A stretch of 29,868 nt of DNA from the IMG/VR virus record IMGVR_UViG_3300002835_007378, positions 1 to 29,868 of that record. The stretch is one strand, 5' to 3'. Below, piece by piece: positions 1-7,579 of this stretch (the stretch's first letter is position 1; every line of letters starts with the position of its first letter). The notes under the pieces are model-generated. The model did not search any database. It worked only from the letters and a program-made list of their open reading frames with translations, and was not told where the DNA came from. A program made the position numbers and the translations under genes. The DNA is from a virus.

Positions 1-333
1 TTATTCTATTATTTTTTCAACATAAGTTGATGTCTCTCCTTCAGTAAATCCTTTTTCAATTAATAATGGTAATGAACCTGGTTTACACCAAGCATATACT
101 GTATACCCACTGTAACGAGTTTTAACATATTCCCATCTAGTGTCCCATAACTTTCTAAAAATACCTTTTAGTCTATGTTCTTCATGTACCCAAGCGTCTA
201 AGAATTTTATTTTATTACTTTCTTCTCGTTCCATATATATGTGTCCTACAATCTCACCATTTAACATAGCAATCCATGTTTCAAGTTGTTGAGCATTACT
301 CTTAAGGTGGATAACTTTAATATCTTCAATCAT
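1..333 (-). CDS. GNAT-family N-acetyltransferase, small
   Basis: This 110-residue protein resembles the GCN5-related N-acetyltransferase fold, which transfers acetyl from acetyl-CoA to an amine. The central strand IKFLDAWVHEEHRLKGIF reads as beta-4 followed by the acetyl-CoA loop region (normally R/Q-x-x-G-x-G/A; here HRLKGIF). The end VYAWCKPGSLPLLIEKGFTEGE matches the usual beta-5, alpha-4 and 'ekGF' tail. The substrate cannot be read from sequence. The stop codon is the first three bases of the window, so the gene is complete. It diverges from the gene at 445, and its own start lies in an AT-rich stretch without a clear TATTTAT box. The family call is moderately confident; no function is assigned. 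Confidence 0.75.
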   Translation of the reverse strand: MIEDIKVIHLKSNAQQLETWIAMLNGEIVGHIYMEREESNKIKFLDAWVHEEHRLKGIFRKLWDTRWEYVKTRYSGYTVYAWCKPGSLPLLIEKGFTEGETSTYVEKIIE

Positions 334-431
334 TTTTACATTGTTTATATAAAATAATAGTAATCATTTATAACTTAAACAATGTATTATTCGTAATAAT
401 AATAATAAAAAATGTTTTTTAATTTAATTGG

Positions 432-438
432 TATTTAT
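432..438 (+). promoter_or_regulatory. TATTTAT promoter-like motif
   Basis: TATTTAT followed by TAATAT and then the ATG at 445 (6-base spacing). This is one of 24 exact copies in the window that sit just upstream of starts, on both strands and always in the orientation of the gene. I read it as a phage promoter -10 element. Confidence 0.5.
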
Positions 439-444
439 TAATAT

Positions 445-2049
445 ATGTCAGAGGAGCACAAAATATCACCATTTTTTAAAAGAAGACTTGACCATCATAA
501 GTTTGAAAAAATGATGAGGTCAGGAATATCTTATATGTATTTTGAATCAAAAAACCTTGAGCAATTTAAATATAAGTTAGTTAAGGCGACCTTAGAAAAT
601 TATATACATTACAAATATAATCTTGATATGGAAAATTTACCTAAGGATGACGTGGATAATTTTATTAATTATATGATTGAGACTTACGATGCATTACTTA
701 AAATGTATTATTATAATGAAAGAAAAATAAGAGGTGGTATAAATGAAAATTATAATCCAGCAGGAAAAGAAATTACACCAAACAAAATTGTTATACATAA
801 ATCAAGTCCTGTATGGAGAGAAAGTATATTAAAGATAGGGTTACAAGCAAGTGCTGGTGATTGTTATAAAACTTATGTTGGTTATGGTGAAAAGTGTATA
901 CCAGCGATATTTGCAACTAACTCAACAAATAAAAGAGCGTGGTTTGACTCAACATATAATGATGATGTATGGGGAATTAATACGGAAATGATACCTGATG
1001 TTAAGTGGTACAAAGATAAACACTTTGAATCAAGTAAAAAACATATTGTAACGTTTGAAAACATTCCACCAAAGGCAATAAAATTAATACATGAAGGTAA
1101 TGGAAGAAGTTTATGGAGAGAATCTATTAATAACTCTGAAGACAAAAAACTTAAATTGTTGACAAAAATTATGGACAATATTATTTTTCCTGAATATAAA
1201 AATATTATTTGTGGTTATGATGTAAAAAATGATGAGGTTTTTAATGAACCCGTAGTTAATGTTACTTTTATTGGTGGGTATGGAACAAAACTTTGGCCTA
1301 CCACACAAGGAATTCAAAAAATGTATAGTGATGTTTTAGATGAAATTTGGAATACTATTTACAATTACATTAATATTCCAGTCGGCGTTACTATGGAAAC
1401 AACACCCAAATGTGATGAACAAGAAAACATTTATCTTAGAGAATCAGTTGACAAATCTGAAGACAAAAAACTTAAGTTGGTTACAAAAATGATTCATGAG
1501 TTTTTTGATGAGGTTAGTTTTATTAAAATTAAAAAATATGAAAATAAACCATTGATAAGAGTTTATTTTGATAACGATGAATATGCTGGTAATGAAGAGA
1601 CTTATTTTGCAGAACAAATACAAGATAAAATTTATAAATATACAGGTATTAAACTTATCCCGTATTGGCACATGATTCAGTATAACACTGATGCAGATTT
1701 TCGTTTGGACGCCATTAAACTAAAATACGATAACTTGGGAAATGTTATAAACGAATCAGAAGAAAAACAACCTAAGTATCTTAACGCAATAAAAAATCTT
1801 ATTGAACCATTCAAAAAAGAAGATTGTGTTTGCAATATTAAAGTATCATTTGATGACGATATGTATGACATTTATTTGGAATTTGGAACTGAAGAATTAA
1901 ATGATAAATTTTATTCTTCAGTTGGAAAAAATCATTATGTGAAAAATTTAAGAAATAACGTTAAAAACACTATTATAAATTATCTATCAATAGATAATTT
2001 ATATGTTGGGTCTTACGGAACACCAAGATGCGGTTGGACAAAAAATTAA
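445..2049 (+). CDS. ADP-ribosyltransferase-like protein with three C-terminal repeat domains
   Basis: This 534-residue protein looks composite. Residues 1-95 begin with FFKRRLD and a helical segment that resembles the RRR domains at 8900-10573. Residues 113-220 have the order of motifs seen in ADP-ribosyltransferase/Tpt1-like folds: IHKSS at 117-121, a following helix ending KIGL (133), AIFAT (154-158), DSTYNDDVW (168-176) and TFENIPPKAIKLI (203-215). Residues 225-534 hold three units starting near 226, 333 and 437 with (R/N)ES..SE-K; the first two share SEDKKLKL. The same unit ends the protein at 9629. T4-like phages package or express ADP-ribosyltransferases (Alt, ModA, ModB) that modify host proteins, which is a plausible parallel. 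The catalytic assignment is inference from motif order, not alignment. It is a long ORF behind a TATTTAT motif, so the gene itself is certain. Confidence 0.85.
   Translation: MSEEHKISPFFKRRLDHHKFEKMMRSGISYMYFESKNLEQFKYKLVKATLENYIHYKYNLDMENLPKDDVDNFINYMIETYDALLKMYYYNERKIRGGINENYNPAGKEITPNKIVIHKSSPVWRESILKIGLQASAGDCYKTYVGYGEKCIPAIFATNSTNKRAWFDSTYNDDVWGINTEMIPDVKWYKDKHFESSKKHIVTFENIPPKAIKLIHEGNGRSLWRESINNSEDKKLKLLTKIMDNIIFPEYKNIICGYDVKNDEVFNEPVVNVTFIGGYGTKLWPTTQGIQKMYSDVLDEIWNTIYNYINIPVGVTMETTPKCDEQENIYLRESVDKSEDKKLKLVTKMIHEFFDEVSFIKIKKYENKPLIRVYFDNDEYAGNEETYFAEQIQDKIYKYTGIKLIPYWHMIQYNTDADFRLDAIKLKYDNLGNVINESEEKQPKYLNAIKNLIEPFKKEDCVCNIKVSFDDDMYDIYLEFGTEELNDKFYSSVGKNHYVKNLRNNVKNTIINYLSIDNLYVGSYGTPRCGWTKN
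1441..1478 (+). repeat. 38-base perfect repeat shared with 10304-10341
   Basis: Encodes ESVDKSEDKKLK. The 38 bases are identical to 10304-10341, 8.9 kb away in another gene. A diverged third copy lies near 1123-1155. Confidence 0.9.
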
Positions 2050-2086
2050 AAGAACGTTTTACAACATCAATTAAAACTCTAAGACA

Positions 2087-2093
2087 TATTTAT
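2087..2093 (+). promoter_or_regulatory. TATTTAT promoter-like motif
   Basis: TATTTAT 17 bases before the ATG at 2111, in the 61-base gap after the ART-like gene. Confidence 0.45.
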
Positions 2094-2110
2094 AATAATA
2101 TACTCATAAA

Positions 2111-3070
2111 ATGACAAACAAATTAGGTGAACCCGATAGTAAAATAATCATTAAATTGTTTAAATTATTAAATGAGGAGAAAAAAAAGAATAAAACAAGA
2201 GAATCCCTTTTAAATGCAATAAGAAATTTTTCAACATATTTGAGTATTCCTAAAGACCACGAACGATATCTTTTGGAGTTATATGTTTTAAACTTTAAAG
2301 AAGACGGAGACTACTCAAATTTAACAAAGGATAATTTTATTGACCCTAGATATCAAAAAGGTAAAGTTATTTCTAATTCAAATGCCCGTTTATATACCAT
2401 AGCACAATTACCATTTAAGGGTTCAAATTTAACCGCATATTGGACCAAAGACCCAAAAGGTGTTCCATACTATAAAGTATCATCATACGAATGGTACCCT
2501 ATATACATATACAAAAATGATAAGTGGTATCAGACAACAAATTCTTATTCTAGTTCTACAGGTAGACAAATTAGCAATTCTAATCCCGTTGACTGGAGTA
2601 ATGATTTAAAAACTGTTTATACATTGACCTCGGATGAAATGAAGATGTTAGAAAGAGGAAATAGTCATGAAGAGATTATGAAGTATAAACGGTCTAAATT
2701 AAAAAGTATTGAGCCTGATTTGACAAAAAGACAAAAAACAGCAAAGATTGGTAATTCGTATCACGACAGAAATCTAACACCCACAAATATAAAATTTAAG
2801 GTTAATTCAATAGATACAGACGGTGATAAATCTACTGTAAATGTCGATGTATACGACGTAGTTAAAAGACAATCTGGTAAACAACAAGATACTCCAGAAA
2901 ACTATTTAAATAATGAGATACCTAACCTTACGACAACTAATGTGGAAGACGCAATTAAAATTAAATTGAGGAGAGAATTAGTGGATTATATTGGTACAAG
3001 ATTTAAAGATAATCTTGAAAATCCTGTAGGTGCAAAAATAGAGTTTAAATTTAACCATTTAAAAAAATAA
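2111..3070 (+). CDS. Hypothetical protein, 319 aa
   Basis: I do not recognise this protein. Residues 1-60 are helical and basic. Residues 90-160 are rich in Tyr, Trp and Ser and read as beta strands, with a short YKNDKWYQTTNSYSSSTG stretch that suggests a strand-rich or surface domain. Residues 185-215 are strongly basic. The C-terminal ~95 residues alternate hydrophobic and charged residues (KFKVNSIDTDGDKSTVNVDVYDVV) and look like a compact alpha/beta domain. No signal peptide and no leader peptide. It has its own upstream TATTTAT motif. It could be a virion protein, given phage context and beta content, but that is a guess. Confidence 0.85.
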   Translation: MTNKLGEPDSKIIIKLFKLLNEEKKKNKTRESLLNAIRNFSTYLSIPKDHERYLLELYVLNFKEDGDYSNLTKDNFIDPRYQKGKVISNSNARLYTIAQLPFKGSNLTAYWTKDPKGVPYYKVSSYEWYPIYIYKNDKWYQTTNSYSSSTGRQISNSNPVDWSNDLKTVYTLTSDEMKMLERGNSHEEIMKYKRSKLKSIEPDLTKRQKTAKIGNSYHDRNLTPTNIKFKVNSIDTDGDKSTVNVDVYDVVKRQSGKQQDTPENYLNNEIPNLTTTNVEDAIKIKLRRELVDYIGTRFKDNLENPVGAKIEFKFNHLKK

Positions 3071-3105
3071 GTTATTGATTGAACAAATACGCAAAATTGT
3101 TTTTG

Positions 3106-3113
3106 TATATTTG
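3106..3113 (+). promoter_or_regulatory. Host-type -7 box TATATTTG
   Basis: TATATTTG ends exactly four bases before the ATG at 3118, the same spacing seen before 4372, 16888 and 17673. No TTTG at the ideal -33 distance; ATTG lies slightly too far away. Confidence 0.45.
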
Positions 3114-3117
3114 TGTT

Positions 3118-3414
3118 ATGAAAAAACTACTAGCATCTTTATTTTTACAAATGGTTTTTAAAAATGTTAACACTACTAAAAAACTTATGGACATTATATT
3201 TGACGAAACAAAATCACCTAAAGTAGTTAAAACTAAAATTGTTAAAACTCCTGTAAATTTTAAAAAAGAATTTGTAATAAATCAAACTGAACCTGTTAGT
3301 AGTAAAAAACAAGAATTAATGGACGCAATACAATTTCTTAAAAATAAAACTATCAAAACAAAAGTTGATAAAGATAAAATTCAAATGTTAGAGGTAATTC
3401 TTAAATCAGTGTAG
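3118..3414 (+). CDS. Hypothetical basic protein, 98 aa
   Basis: Unrecognised. Residues 1-30 form an amphipathic or weakly hydrophobic helix (MKKLLASLFLQMVFKNV). The middle is Lys/Val/Thr-rich with short repeats (KVVKTKIVKTPV). The C-terminal 35 residues are helical (KKQELMDAIQFLKNK). I start it at ATG 3118 and not at the in-frame TTG at 3079, because a Bacteroidota -7 box ends four bases before this ATG and the upstream TTG would lie inside the promoter. Lack of a leader peptide and use of a host-type promoter suggest early expression. Confidence 0.7.
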   Translation: MKKLLASLFLQMVFKNVNTTKKLMDIIFDETKSPKVVKTKIVKTPVNFKKEFVINQTEPVSSKKQELMDAIQFLKNKTIKTKVDKDKIQMLEVILKSV

Positions 3415-3453
3415 AGGAATTGAACTTTAATGTAATGTTTTAGTTTTATTTTA

Positions 3454-3460
3454 TATTTAT
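3454..3460 (+). promoter_or_regulatory. TATTTAT promoter-like motif
   Basis: TATTTAT 13 bases upstream of the ATG at 3474, with the A/T-only spacer typical of type A leader genes. Confidence 0.5.
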
Positions 3461-3473
3461 TATAAAATTGTTT

Positions 3474-4298
3474 ATGAAAAGAATTATAAGGTTAACTGAA
3501 CAAGACTTAACTGGTTTACTTAAAGGGATTGTTGACTTAGCTTTAGGTGGTACTGCTAATAATAAAAAAGAACCAACTTCTAAAGATGAAAAAGAACCAA
3601 CATCTAAAGATGAAAAAAAAACAACTTCTACTGATGATAAAAAATCGGATACACCTAACTATAATGGGGATACAGGTAAAGTTTTTTTAAAAGGTAATTT
3701 TGACTCAACACAAAAAGCTAATATTGAGTTAATGATTAAATACATGAATAAATCAGGAATCAAAGACCCATTGACTCAAATTGGCGTTTTATCTGTAATA
3801 TCTAAAGAATCAAATTTTAAACCAAAATCTGAAGTATCTTATGCCAATACATCAAATTCAAGAATTAGAAAAATTTTTGGGTCTAGAGTTTCAAAATATT
3901 CAGATAGTGAAATGGACTCTCTTAAAAAAAACCCTGAAAGATTCTTCAACGTAGTGTACGCAAAGACAGTTGGAAACCAAGGTGGTGGTGATGGATGGAA
4001 ATACCGAGGTAGAGGATTTAACCAACTAACAGGTAAAAAAAATTACGAAAAATATGGTAATATGATTGGTAGAAACTTAGTAGGAAATCCTGACTTAGCT
4101 AATGACCCAACAGTTGCTGCGGAAATTGCTGTCGCATTTTTTACTAAAGGTAAACCAGGTAATACATTTCCTAAATTTAAAAATAAAACTGAAGCAGCTA
4201 CTCATTTTGCAGATATAAATTCTGGTGGAGGTGCTAGTCGTCATAGAGCAGATGCGATTGCCGCAGTTGACAAATTTGACATTAAAGATATTACTTAA
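3474..4298 (+). CDS. GH19-like endolysin with type A leader
   Basis: A 274-residue peptidoglycan or chitin hydrolase of glycoside hydrolase family 19 type, which cleaves beta-1,4 linkages by inversion using glutamates. Residues 1-20 are the type A leader (MKRIIRLTEQDLTGLL). Residues ~31-57 are a hydrophilic linker of three 8-residue units (EPTSKDEK, EPTSKDEK, TTSTDDKK; 24-base period). The catalytic domain spans ~70-270, with SKESNF carrying the likely general acid E112, YRGRGFNQLTG at 177-187, and the NPDLANDPTVAAEIA helix usual in phage GH19 endolysins. The start is ATG 3474; an in-frame TTG two codons upstream is less likely. There is no signal peptide or membrane segment, so release would need a holin or delivery from the virion. 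A leader plus linker is unusual for a cytoplasmic endolysin. Confidence 0.92.
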   Translation: MKRIIRLTEQDLTGLLKGIVDLALGGTANNKKEPTSKDEKEPTSKDEKKTTSTDDKKSDTPNYNGDTGKVFLKGNFDSTQKANIELMIKYMNKSGIKDPLTQIGVLSVISKESNFKPKSEVSYANTSNSRIRKIFGSRVSKYSDSEMDSLKKNPERFFNVVYAKTVGNQGGGDGWKYRGRGFNQLTGKKNYEKYGNMIGRNLVGNPDLANDPTVAAEIAVAFFTKGKPGNTFPKFKNKTEAATHFADINSGGGASRHRADAIAAVDKFDIKDIT

Positions 4299-4335
4299 CT
4301 TATCATTTAATAAAAAATTAAAAACAACCAAAAAG

Positions 4336-4367
4336 TTTTTTATAATATAATAAAATTCATATCTTTG
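4336..4367 (+). promoter_or_regulatory. Host-type promoter
   Basis: TATCTTTG at 4360-4367 ends four bases before ATG 4372; a T-run occupies the -33 position about 20 bases upstream. The transcript would start at or next to the ATG. Confidence 0.6.
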
Positions 4368-4371
4368 TGGT

Positions 4372-4824
4372 ATGAAAGTTTTTGATATTATATGGGACTC
4401 AATGTGGGATTTCCTTTTTGGAAACCAAATTACCGTTCACACACCTTTAAGAAGAATTAATGATTTTGAACTTCAAAAAATTTTAAAATTAACAAAAAAA
4501 TGGTGTATTAAAAACTTTGGTATTAGTCATAATAATCCAAAAGTTAAAATTTATATGACCAAACAAATTTATGGTCAAGTTTGTTACGGAGAATATAATC
4601 CCGATAGTAATATTATTTACATTTACAGTAATAATTGTGAAGATATAAAATGTTTGATTAAAACATTTATTCACGAATATGTTCACCACTTACAACCTAT
4701 CAAAAATTCATATAAAAAACTTTTAGAAAGTCATGGTTATAAAAAACACCCAATGGAAATTGAGGCGAGAAACATGGAAAGTTATTACATTGATGTTTGG
4801 GAAGATATAAAAAATAAATTATGA
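4372..4824 (+). CDS. Zinc metallopeptidase-like protein (HExxH)
   Basis: A 150-residue zincin. HEYVHHLQP carries the zinc motif H101-E102-x-x-H105 on a predicted helix (CLIKTFIHEYVHHLQ). A later segment HPMEIEARN (126-134) offers E129 or E131 as third ligand, the layout of small gluzincin-like phage and bacterial proteins. The substrate is unknown. Residues 1-20 contain a Trp/Phe-rich hydrophobic stretch (IIWDSMWDFLFG) that may be peripheral or membrane-associated rather than a signal peptide. It is driven by a host-type promoter four bases from its ATG and overlaps the downstream micropeptide gene by ATGA, so the two are probably co-translated. Fold confident, biological role open. Confidence 0.85.
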   Translation: MKVFDIIWDSMWDFLFGNQITVHTPLRRINDFELQKILKLTKKWCIKNFGISHNNPKVKIYMTKQIYGQVCYGEYNPDSNIIYIYSNNCEDIKCLIKTFIHEYVHHLQPIKNSYKKLLESHGYKKHPMEIEARNMESYYIDVWEDIKNKL

Positions 4825-4901
4825 GAAAGTTTTTATTATTTGGATTTTTAGTGTTTATATTAATTTGGATATTTAATATGGTGTTTAACGATAAAGATTA
4901 A
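4821..4901 (+). CDS. 26-residue single-pass membrane peptide
   Basis: ATG overlaps the stop of the metallopeptidase gene (ATGA at 4821-4824). The peptide is MRKFLLFGFLVFILIWIFN followed by MVFNDKD: a positively charged start, about 18 hydrophobic residues and an acidic tail. It ends just before the terminator at 4908. The coupling and clean membrane topology support a real gene, possibly a partner of the peptidase; function unknown. Confidence 0.6.
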   Translation: MRKFLLFGFLVFILIWIFNMVFNDKD

Positions 4902-4907
4902 ACAAAA

Positions 4908-4936
4908 AACCTCCACCTAAAATGGGGGTTTTTTAT
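4908..4936 (+). terminator. Rho-independent terminator
   Basis: Stem AACCTCCA / TGGGGGTT (one G-U pair) with loop CCTAAAA, followed by six T. Confidence 0.85.
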
Positions 4937-4944
4937 TATTAAAG

Positions 4945-4951
4945 TATTTAT
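4945..4951 (+). promoter_or_regulatory. TATTTAT promoter-like motif
   Basis: TATTTAT-TAAT-GTG: four bases before the GTG start at 4956, immediately after a terminator. Confidence 0.55.
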
Positions 4952-4955
4952 TAAT

Positions 4956-5294
4956 GTGAAAGAACTAATTAGGAATATATTAAAAGAAGAAACAGAAGAA
5001 AATGAACAAAAAGTTATGAATTTTCTTTTACGAAGATATCGTACTTCTGAAAGAGATTTTGGCGAAGAAGGACACCCAAGGATGTTTAAACAAATTACAT
5101 TTGAAATTGATGAGGACTTCTACGTTATTAATAATTTTCAAAACAAAACAGAACAAGTCCATAAAATATTTAATATGTTAGTCGATAACGATGTTATTAA
5201 AAAACCAATAGAGTTTTATGGAACAACTCTTGACCCATATAGACAAAAAGTTATTAGAACAATAAGGAAATTTTTAAATGACAAAATATCATAA
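4956..5294 (+). CDS. Type C leader protein, 112 aa (GTG start)
   Basis: The N-terminus reads VKELIRNILKEETEENE, the type C leader with the I/L-x-E signature (ILKEE). Residues ~23-30 (NFLLRRYR) match the RRR element of the proteins at 8900, 9268 and 9629, so this is a shorter relative. The remaining ~80 residues alternate acidic and hydrophobic stretches (FEIDEDFYVINNF) and end in a helix (VIRTIRKFLNDK). GTG at 4956 is chosen because ATG at 4954 runs straight into TGA, and because TATTTATTAAT abuts the GTG just as it abuts ATG elsewhere. Function unknown; five bases separate it from the next gene. Confidence 0.8.
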   Translation: MKELIRNILKEETEENEQKVMNFLLRRYRTSERDFGEEGHPRMFKQITFEIDEDFYVINNFQNKTEQVHKIFNMLVDNDVIKKPIEFYGTTLDPYRQKVIRTIRKFLNDKIS

Positions 5295-5300
5295 TTTACT

Positions 5301-5606
5301 ATGGATTATATTATTACACCTGAACAGTTAGACAAAATCACTAAACCTTTTTTTGATAAAGAATTTAAAGATGCTAAGTGGGGTGAACATGCCCAAGGGA
5401 CAGATGATGTATGGTATGGGCTTATTAATCAGGACGATGTTCTGTTAGTTGGTCATCCCGAGTTTAATGTTGATAATTACTACACTAATGGTCACCACTT
5501 TGAAAACATGTGGCATTATTTTAGTGTTAACCCTCGACAGTTCAGTCAATCAATTGGTAGATACATTAAGAAAAAATATGGTTGTGAATTTGAACAGATA
5601 TACTAA
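5301..5606 (+). CDS. Type B leader protein, 101 aa
   Basis: Begins MDYIITPEQLDKI, a variant of the type B leader. The body is rich in Trp, His and Asp (NGHHFENMWHYFSV) and ends QSIGRYIKKKYGCEFEQIY, the C-terminal signature (helix, then Y/W..K.YG-x-hydrophobic) shared by other type B proteins. It follows the type C gene by six bases with no promoter of its own, so the two form an operon. No enzymatic motif is recognised. Confidence 0.8.
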   Translation: MDYIITPEQLDKITKPFFDKEFKDAKWGEHAQGTDDVWYGLINQDDVLLVGHPEFNVDNYYTNGHHFENMWHYFSVNPRQFSQSIGRYIKKKYGCEFEQIY

Positions 5607-5611
5607 AAAAA

Positions 5612-5648
5612 AAATACCCAAATATAAAATAAAACAATGTATATGGGT
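5612..5648 (-). terminator. Possible leftward terminator
   Basis: TACCCA and TGGGTA arms flank an AT-rich loop, with a run of A on the left that becomes T on the minus strand. The arms are short and far apart. It could stop leftward transcription from 6952. Confidence 0.3.
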
Positions 5649-5694
5649 ACTTATAATGTACATTAAATACTAAACCATATAAATTAAAAAAAAA

Positions 5695-6303
5695 ATGAGT
5701 ATTAAAGAACAAAGATTACAAGAATTAACTAACATTGCTCCAACAGTATCAGTCAAAATGGATATGGAGTGGTTGAGTTCAACAACAAACACCGCAGACT
5801 TCCAAATTCGGTTAACAAACACTGGTACATCAGTAATTAAATTAAATGCTTTGATTATTCGTGGAGTTCATTCCCCAAAGATAACGACAGGAACTATAAC
5901 ATGGAAGGCGTTAAATGACAATACTATTCCAGAATGGTTAGGATGGCCTAAAAAAGGAACAACCAACTTACCATATATCTCAGGACAAAGGAAATTAAAT
6001 TTCTCTTCAGCAACAAATATCTTCACCAATGAAACATCTCCTATCATACCAACGGGAACAGGAGTAGTAGTTGGAACTTTTAGAGTTTCAACAACAACAA
6101 CATGGAACCCAAATAGTAACTTTGGTTTTGTATGGGAAATGACAACAGGTGGAGTTGTTGGTTATGTAAATTTTGAAACACAGTCTTCAACTACATCACT
6201 ACCAGTTGGTTTTATGCATTACGGACCAACAACAAATACAAATATAGGTAAATGTTTAACAGTAACTGCCCCAAGTGTGCAACTATTAAACCCAAACAAG
6301 TAA
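5695..6303 (+). CDS. Beta-rich protein without signal peptide, 202 aa
   Basis: Residues ~15-195 are dominated by alternating hydrophobic and Thr/Asn residues typical of a beta-sandwich. VSVKMDMEWLSSTTNTADFQ and IRLTNTGTSVIKLNALII resemble a cohesin- or Ig-like start, and later segments such as GVVVGTFRVSTTTTW read the same way. Bacteroidota secreted proteins contain domains like this, but here the first residues are MSIKEQRLQELTNIAP with no signal peptide, so an exposed virion component (fibre or decoration protein) is more likely than a secreted one. The start follows a run of nine A, the A-rich initiation context common in Bacteroidota. No leader peptide. The name is structural only. Confidence 0.85.
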   Translation: MSIKEQRLQELTNIAPTVSVKMDMEWLSSTTNTADFQIRLTNTGTSVIKLNALIIRGVHSPKITTGTITWKALNDNTIPEWLGWPKKGTTNLPYISGQRKLNFSSATNIFTNETSPIIPTGTGVVVGTFRVSTTTTWNPNSNFGFVWEMTTGGVVGYVNFETQSSTTSLPVGFMHYGPTTNTNIGKCLTVTAPSVQLLNPNK

Positions 6304-6317
6304 ACATACGAAGAATA

Positions 6318-6635
6318 TTAATCGGCTCCAAAGTCAGAATTATAGGATACAACATCAATACCAATTTTGGTTTCAACCCAATCAGATATAATACTAAGGG
6401 CATTATCAGGATGAAGGGAAAACAAAGAACATACATCACCAGCCAAAATGGAACTAATAAAACAATCTCCATCCATATCACATGATATTAGGAATTGACG
6501 ACTACCAACATCTGAAACGAAAGGGTGGATATAAAAATTATAAGCGACAGAAGTCTTTAATAATTTTAGACCTTTCATATCAAGATACTTGTATATGAAC
6601 GACTCTAATTGTGATTCGGAGATAATGATTTTCAT
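6318..6635 (-). CDS. Type B leader protein, 105 aa
   Basis: Begins MKIIISESQLESFIYKYLDM, the type B leader followed by a helix. A strand-rich middle (RQFLISCDMDGDCFIS) leads to the helix ALSIISDWVETKIGIDVVSY, matching the C-terminal W....G-x-hydrophobic element of its paralogues. It is the second gene of a leftward pair, two bases after 6638-6952, and shares that gene's promoter. Its 3' end lies 14 bases from the stop of the convergent beta-rich gene. Function unknown. Confidence 0.85.
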   Translation of the reverse strand: MKIIISESQLESFIYKYLDMKGLKLLKTSVAYNFYIHPFVSDVGSRQFLISCDMDGDCFISSILAGDVCSLFSLHPDNALSIISDWVETKIGIDVVSYNSDFGAD

Positions 6636-6637
6636 AT

Positions 6638-6952
6638 TTAATTAGTCACGTATTTTATTTTAACATTATACATATCTTCAAACCAATTCTTAATGAATTC
6701 TTTAATTTGTTCCATGTCAAGGGGAAACCAAATGGAAAACTTATTCAAGAAATCGTTATCAATATACAATCTACCATCACTACTATCATATTCCATAACA
6801 ATATCATCTATTGAATAAGGGTCAGGTATAGGATTATTATAGTCAATAACAATAAACCTATCAATTTCAATAACATTAAACTGATTAAGTAAATCATTAA
6901 GATATTCAGTCATAAACTTACGTAACTGAGGATGAGTAACAAGGTAATTCAT
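6638..6952 (-). CDS. Type B leader protein, 104 aa
   Basis: Begins MNYLVTHPQLRKFMTEYLND, a diverged type B leader (TH replaces TE). The middle has strands (RFIVIDYNN, GRLYIDNDF). The C-terminus MEQIKEFIKNWFEDMYNVKIKYV is the family's closing helix plus strand. It is the first gene of a two-gene leftward operon with a TATTTAT motif exactly four bases upstream on the minus strand. The sequence is acidic and Asn-rich with no catalytic pattern. Confidence 0.85.
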   Translation of the reverse strand: MNYLVTHPQLRKFMTEYLNDLLNQFNVIEIDRFIVIDYNNPIPDPYSIDDIVMEYDSSDGRLYIDNDFLNKFSIWFPLDMEQIKEFIKNWFEDMYNVKIKYVTN

Positions 6953-6956
6953 ATTA

Positions 6957-6963
6957 ATAAATA
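6957..6963 (-). promoter_or_regulatory. TATTTAT promoter-like motif (minus strand)
   Basis: Read on the minus strand: TATTTAT-TAAT-ATG for the gene starting at 6952. Position and orientation follow the gene, not the strand. Confidence 0.55.
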
Positions 6964-7037
6964 TAAGGTTTTAAATTATAAGGTAATATTGATTTTACAG
7001 AAGTTATTATGTATTATTATTAAAAAATATAAAACTT

Positions 7038-7577
7038 ATGAAAAAACTAAAACTATTATTAAGTGCTCTACTACTATTGGGCACAACTAACACATTCTCA
7101 CAAAACAACACAATTGAAGGCAAATGGAAAATGCTAAACTTCAACAATACGATGTTTATTTTTGAAAATGGTGAACGATTTACTTATTATTGTACAGCAG
7201 GAAATTGTGATTCTTTATACAACACCTTTGAGGCTGGAGATGGTAATCACATTCCAGGAACAGAAGAGTATACTGTGACTAACGATACAATTACTATGGA
7301 TTACAATTTTGGAAATATCTTAGTTACTAGTATGGTATTTAGTTGTGAAGGAAACATTGTCACATTCGTTGACCAAAATAATTTGAATTATGTTCGTTTA
7401 GGAACTAATCTTAACGACTGTAATTCGGCATCACTTACTGAACAAACTCAAAATTCATTATTAATGGATAACAAATACTATGACTTATTAGGTAGAGAAA
7501 TTAAAGACATAGCAACATACTCATTTAATTCTCTTTACATCAAGAACGGTAAAAAATATATTAAAACTCAACAATAA
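7038..7577 (+). CDS. Secreted protein with lipocalin-like start and T9SS-like tail, 179 aa
   Basis: A clear signal peptide (residues 1-22, MKKLKLLLSALLLLGTTNTF then SQ) is followed by NNTIEGKWKML, the usual opening of lipocalin-like barrels. Strands run through ~125 with a Cys pair region (YYCTAGNCDSLY). The last 40 residues, YYDLLGREIKDIATYSFNSL then YIKNGKKYIKTQQ, resemble a shortened C-terminal sorting tail of Bacteroidota (DLLGRE...G.YI). True type A tails are longer, so this is an inference. It is followed after two bases by another secreted protein with a related tail; the two were probably acquired together from a host. No TATTTAT or TAnnTTTG box is obvious upstream. Confidence 0.85.
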   Translation: MKKLKLLLSALLLLGTTNTFSQNNTIEGKWKMLNFNNTMFIFENGERFTYYCTAGNCDSLYNTFEAGDGNHIPGTEEYTVTNDTITMDYNFGNILVTSMVFSCEGNIVTFVDQNNLNYVRLGTNLNDCNSASLTEQTQNSLLMDNKYYDLLGREIKDIATYSFNSLYIKNGKKYIKTQQ

Positions 7578-7579
7578 CT

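Noticed and set aside
882-1178. Minus-strand frame inside the ART-like gene
   Set aside because: Shadow of a strong plus-strand gene with clear domain structure.
3568-3645. CRISPR-like or tandem repeat array
   Set aside because: The 24-base repeats encode an EPTSKDEK linker in frame. No CRISPR array was seen anywhere in the window.
5449-5673. Plus-strand frame overlapping the type B gene at 5301
   Set aside because: The 5301 frame has the family leader and C-terminal element; this one has neither.
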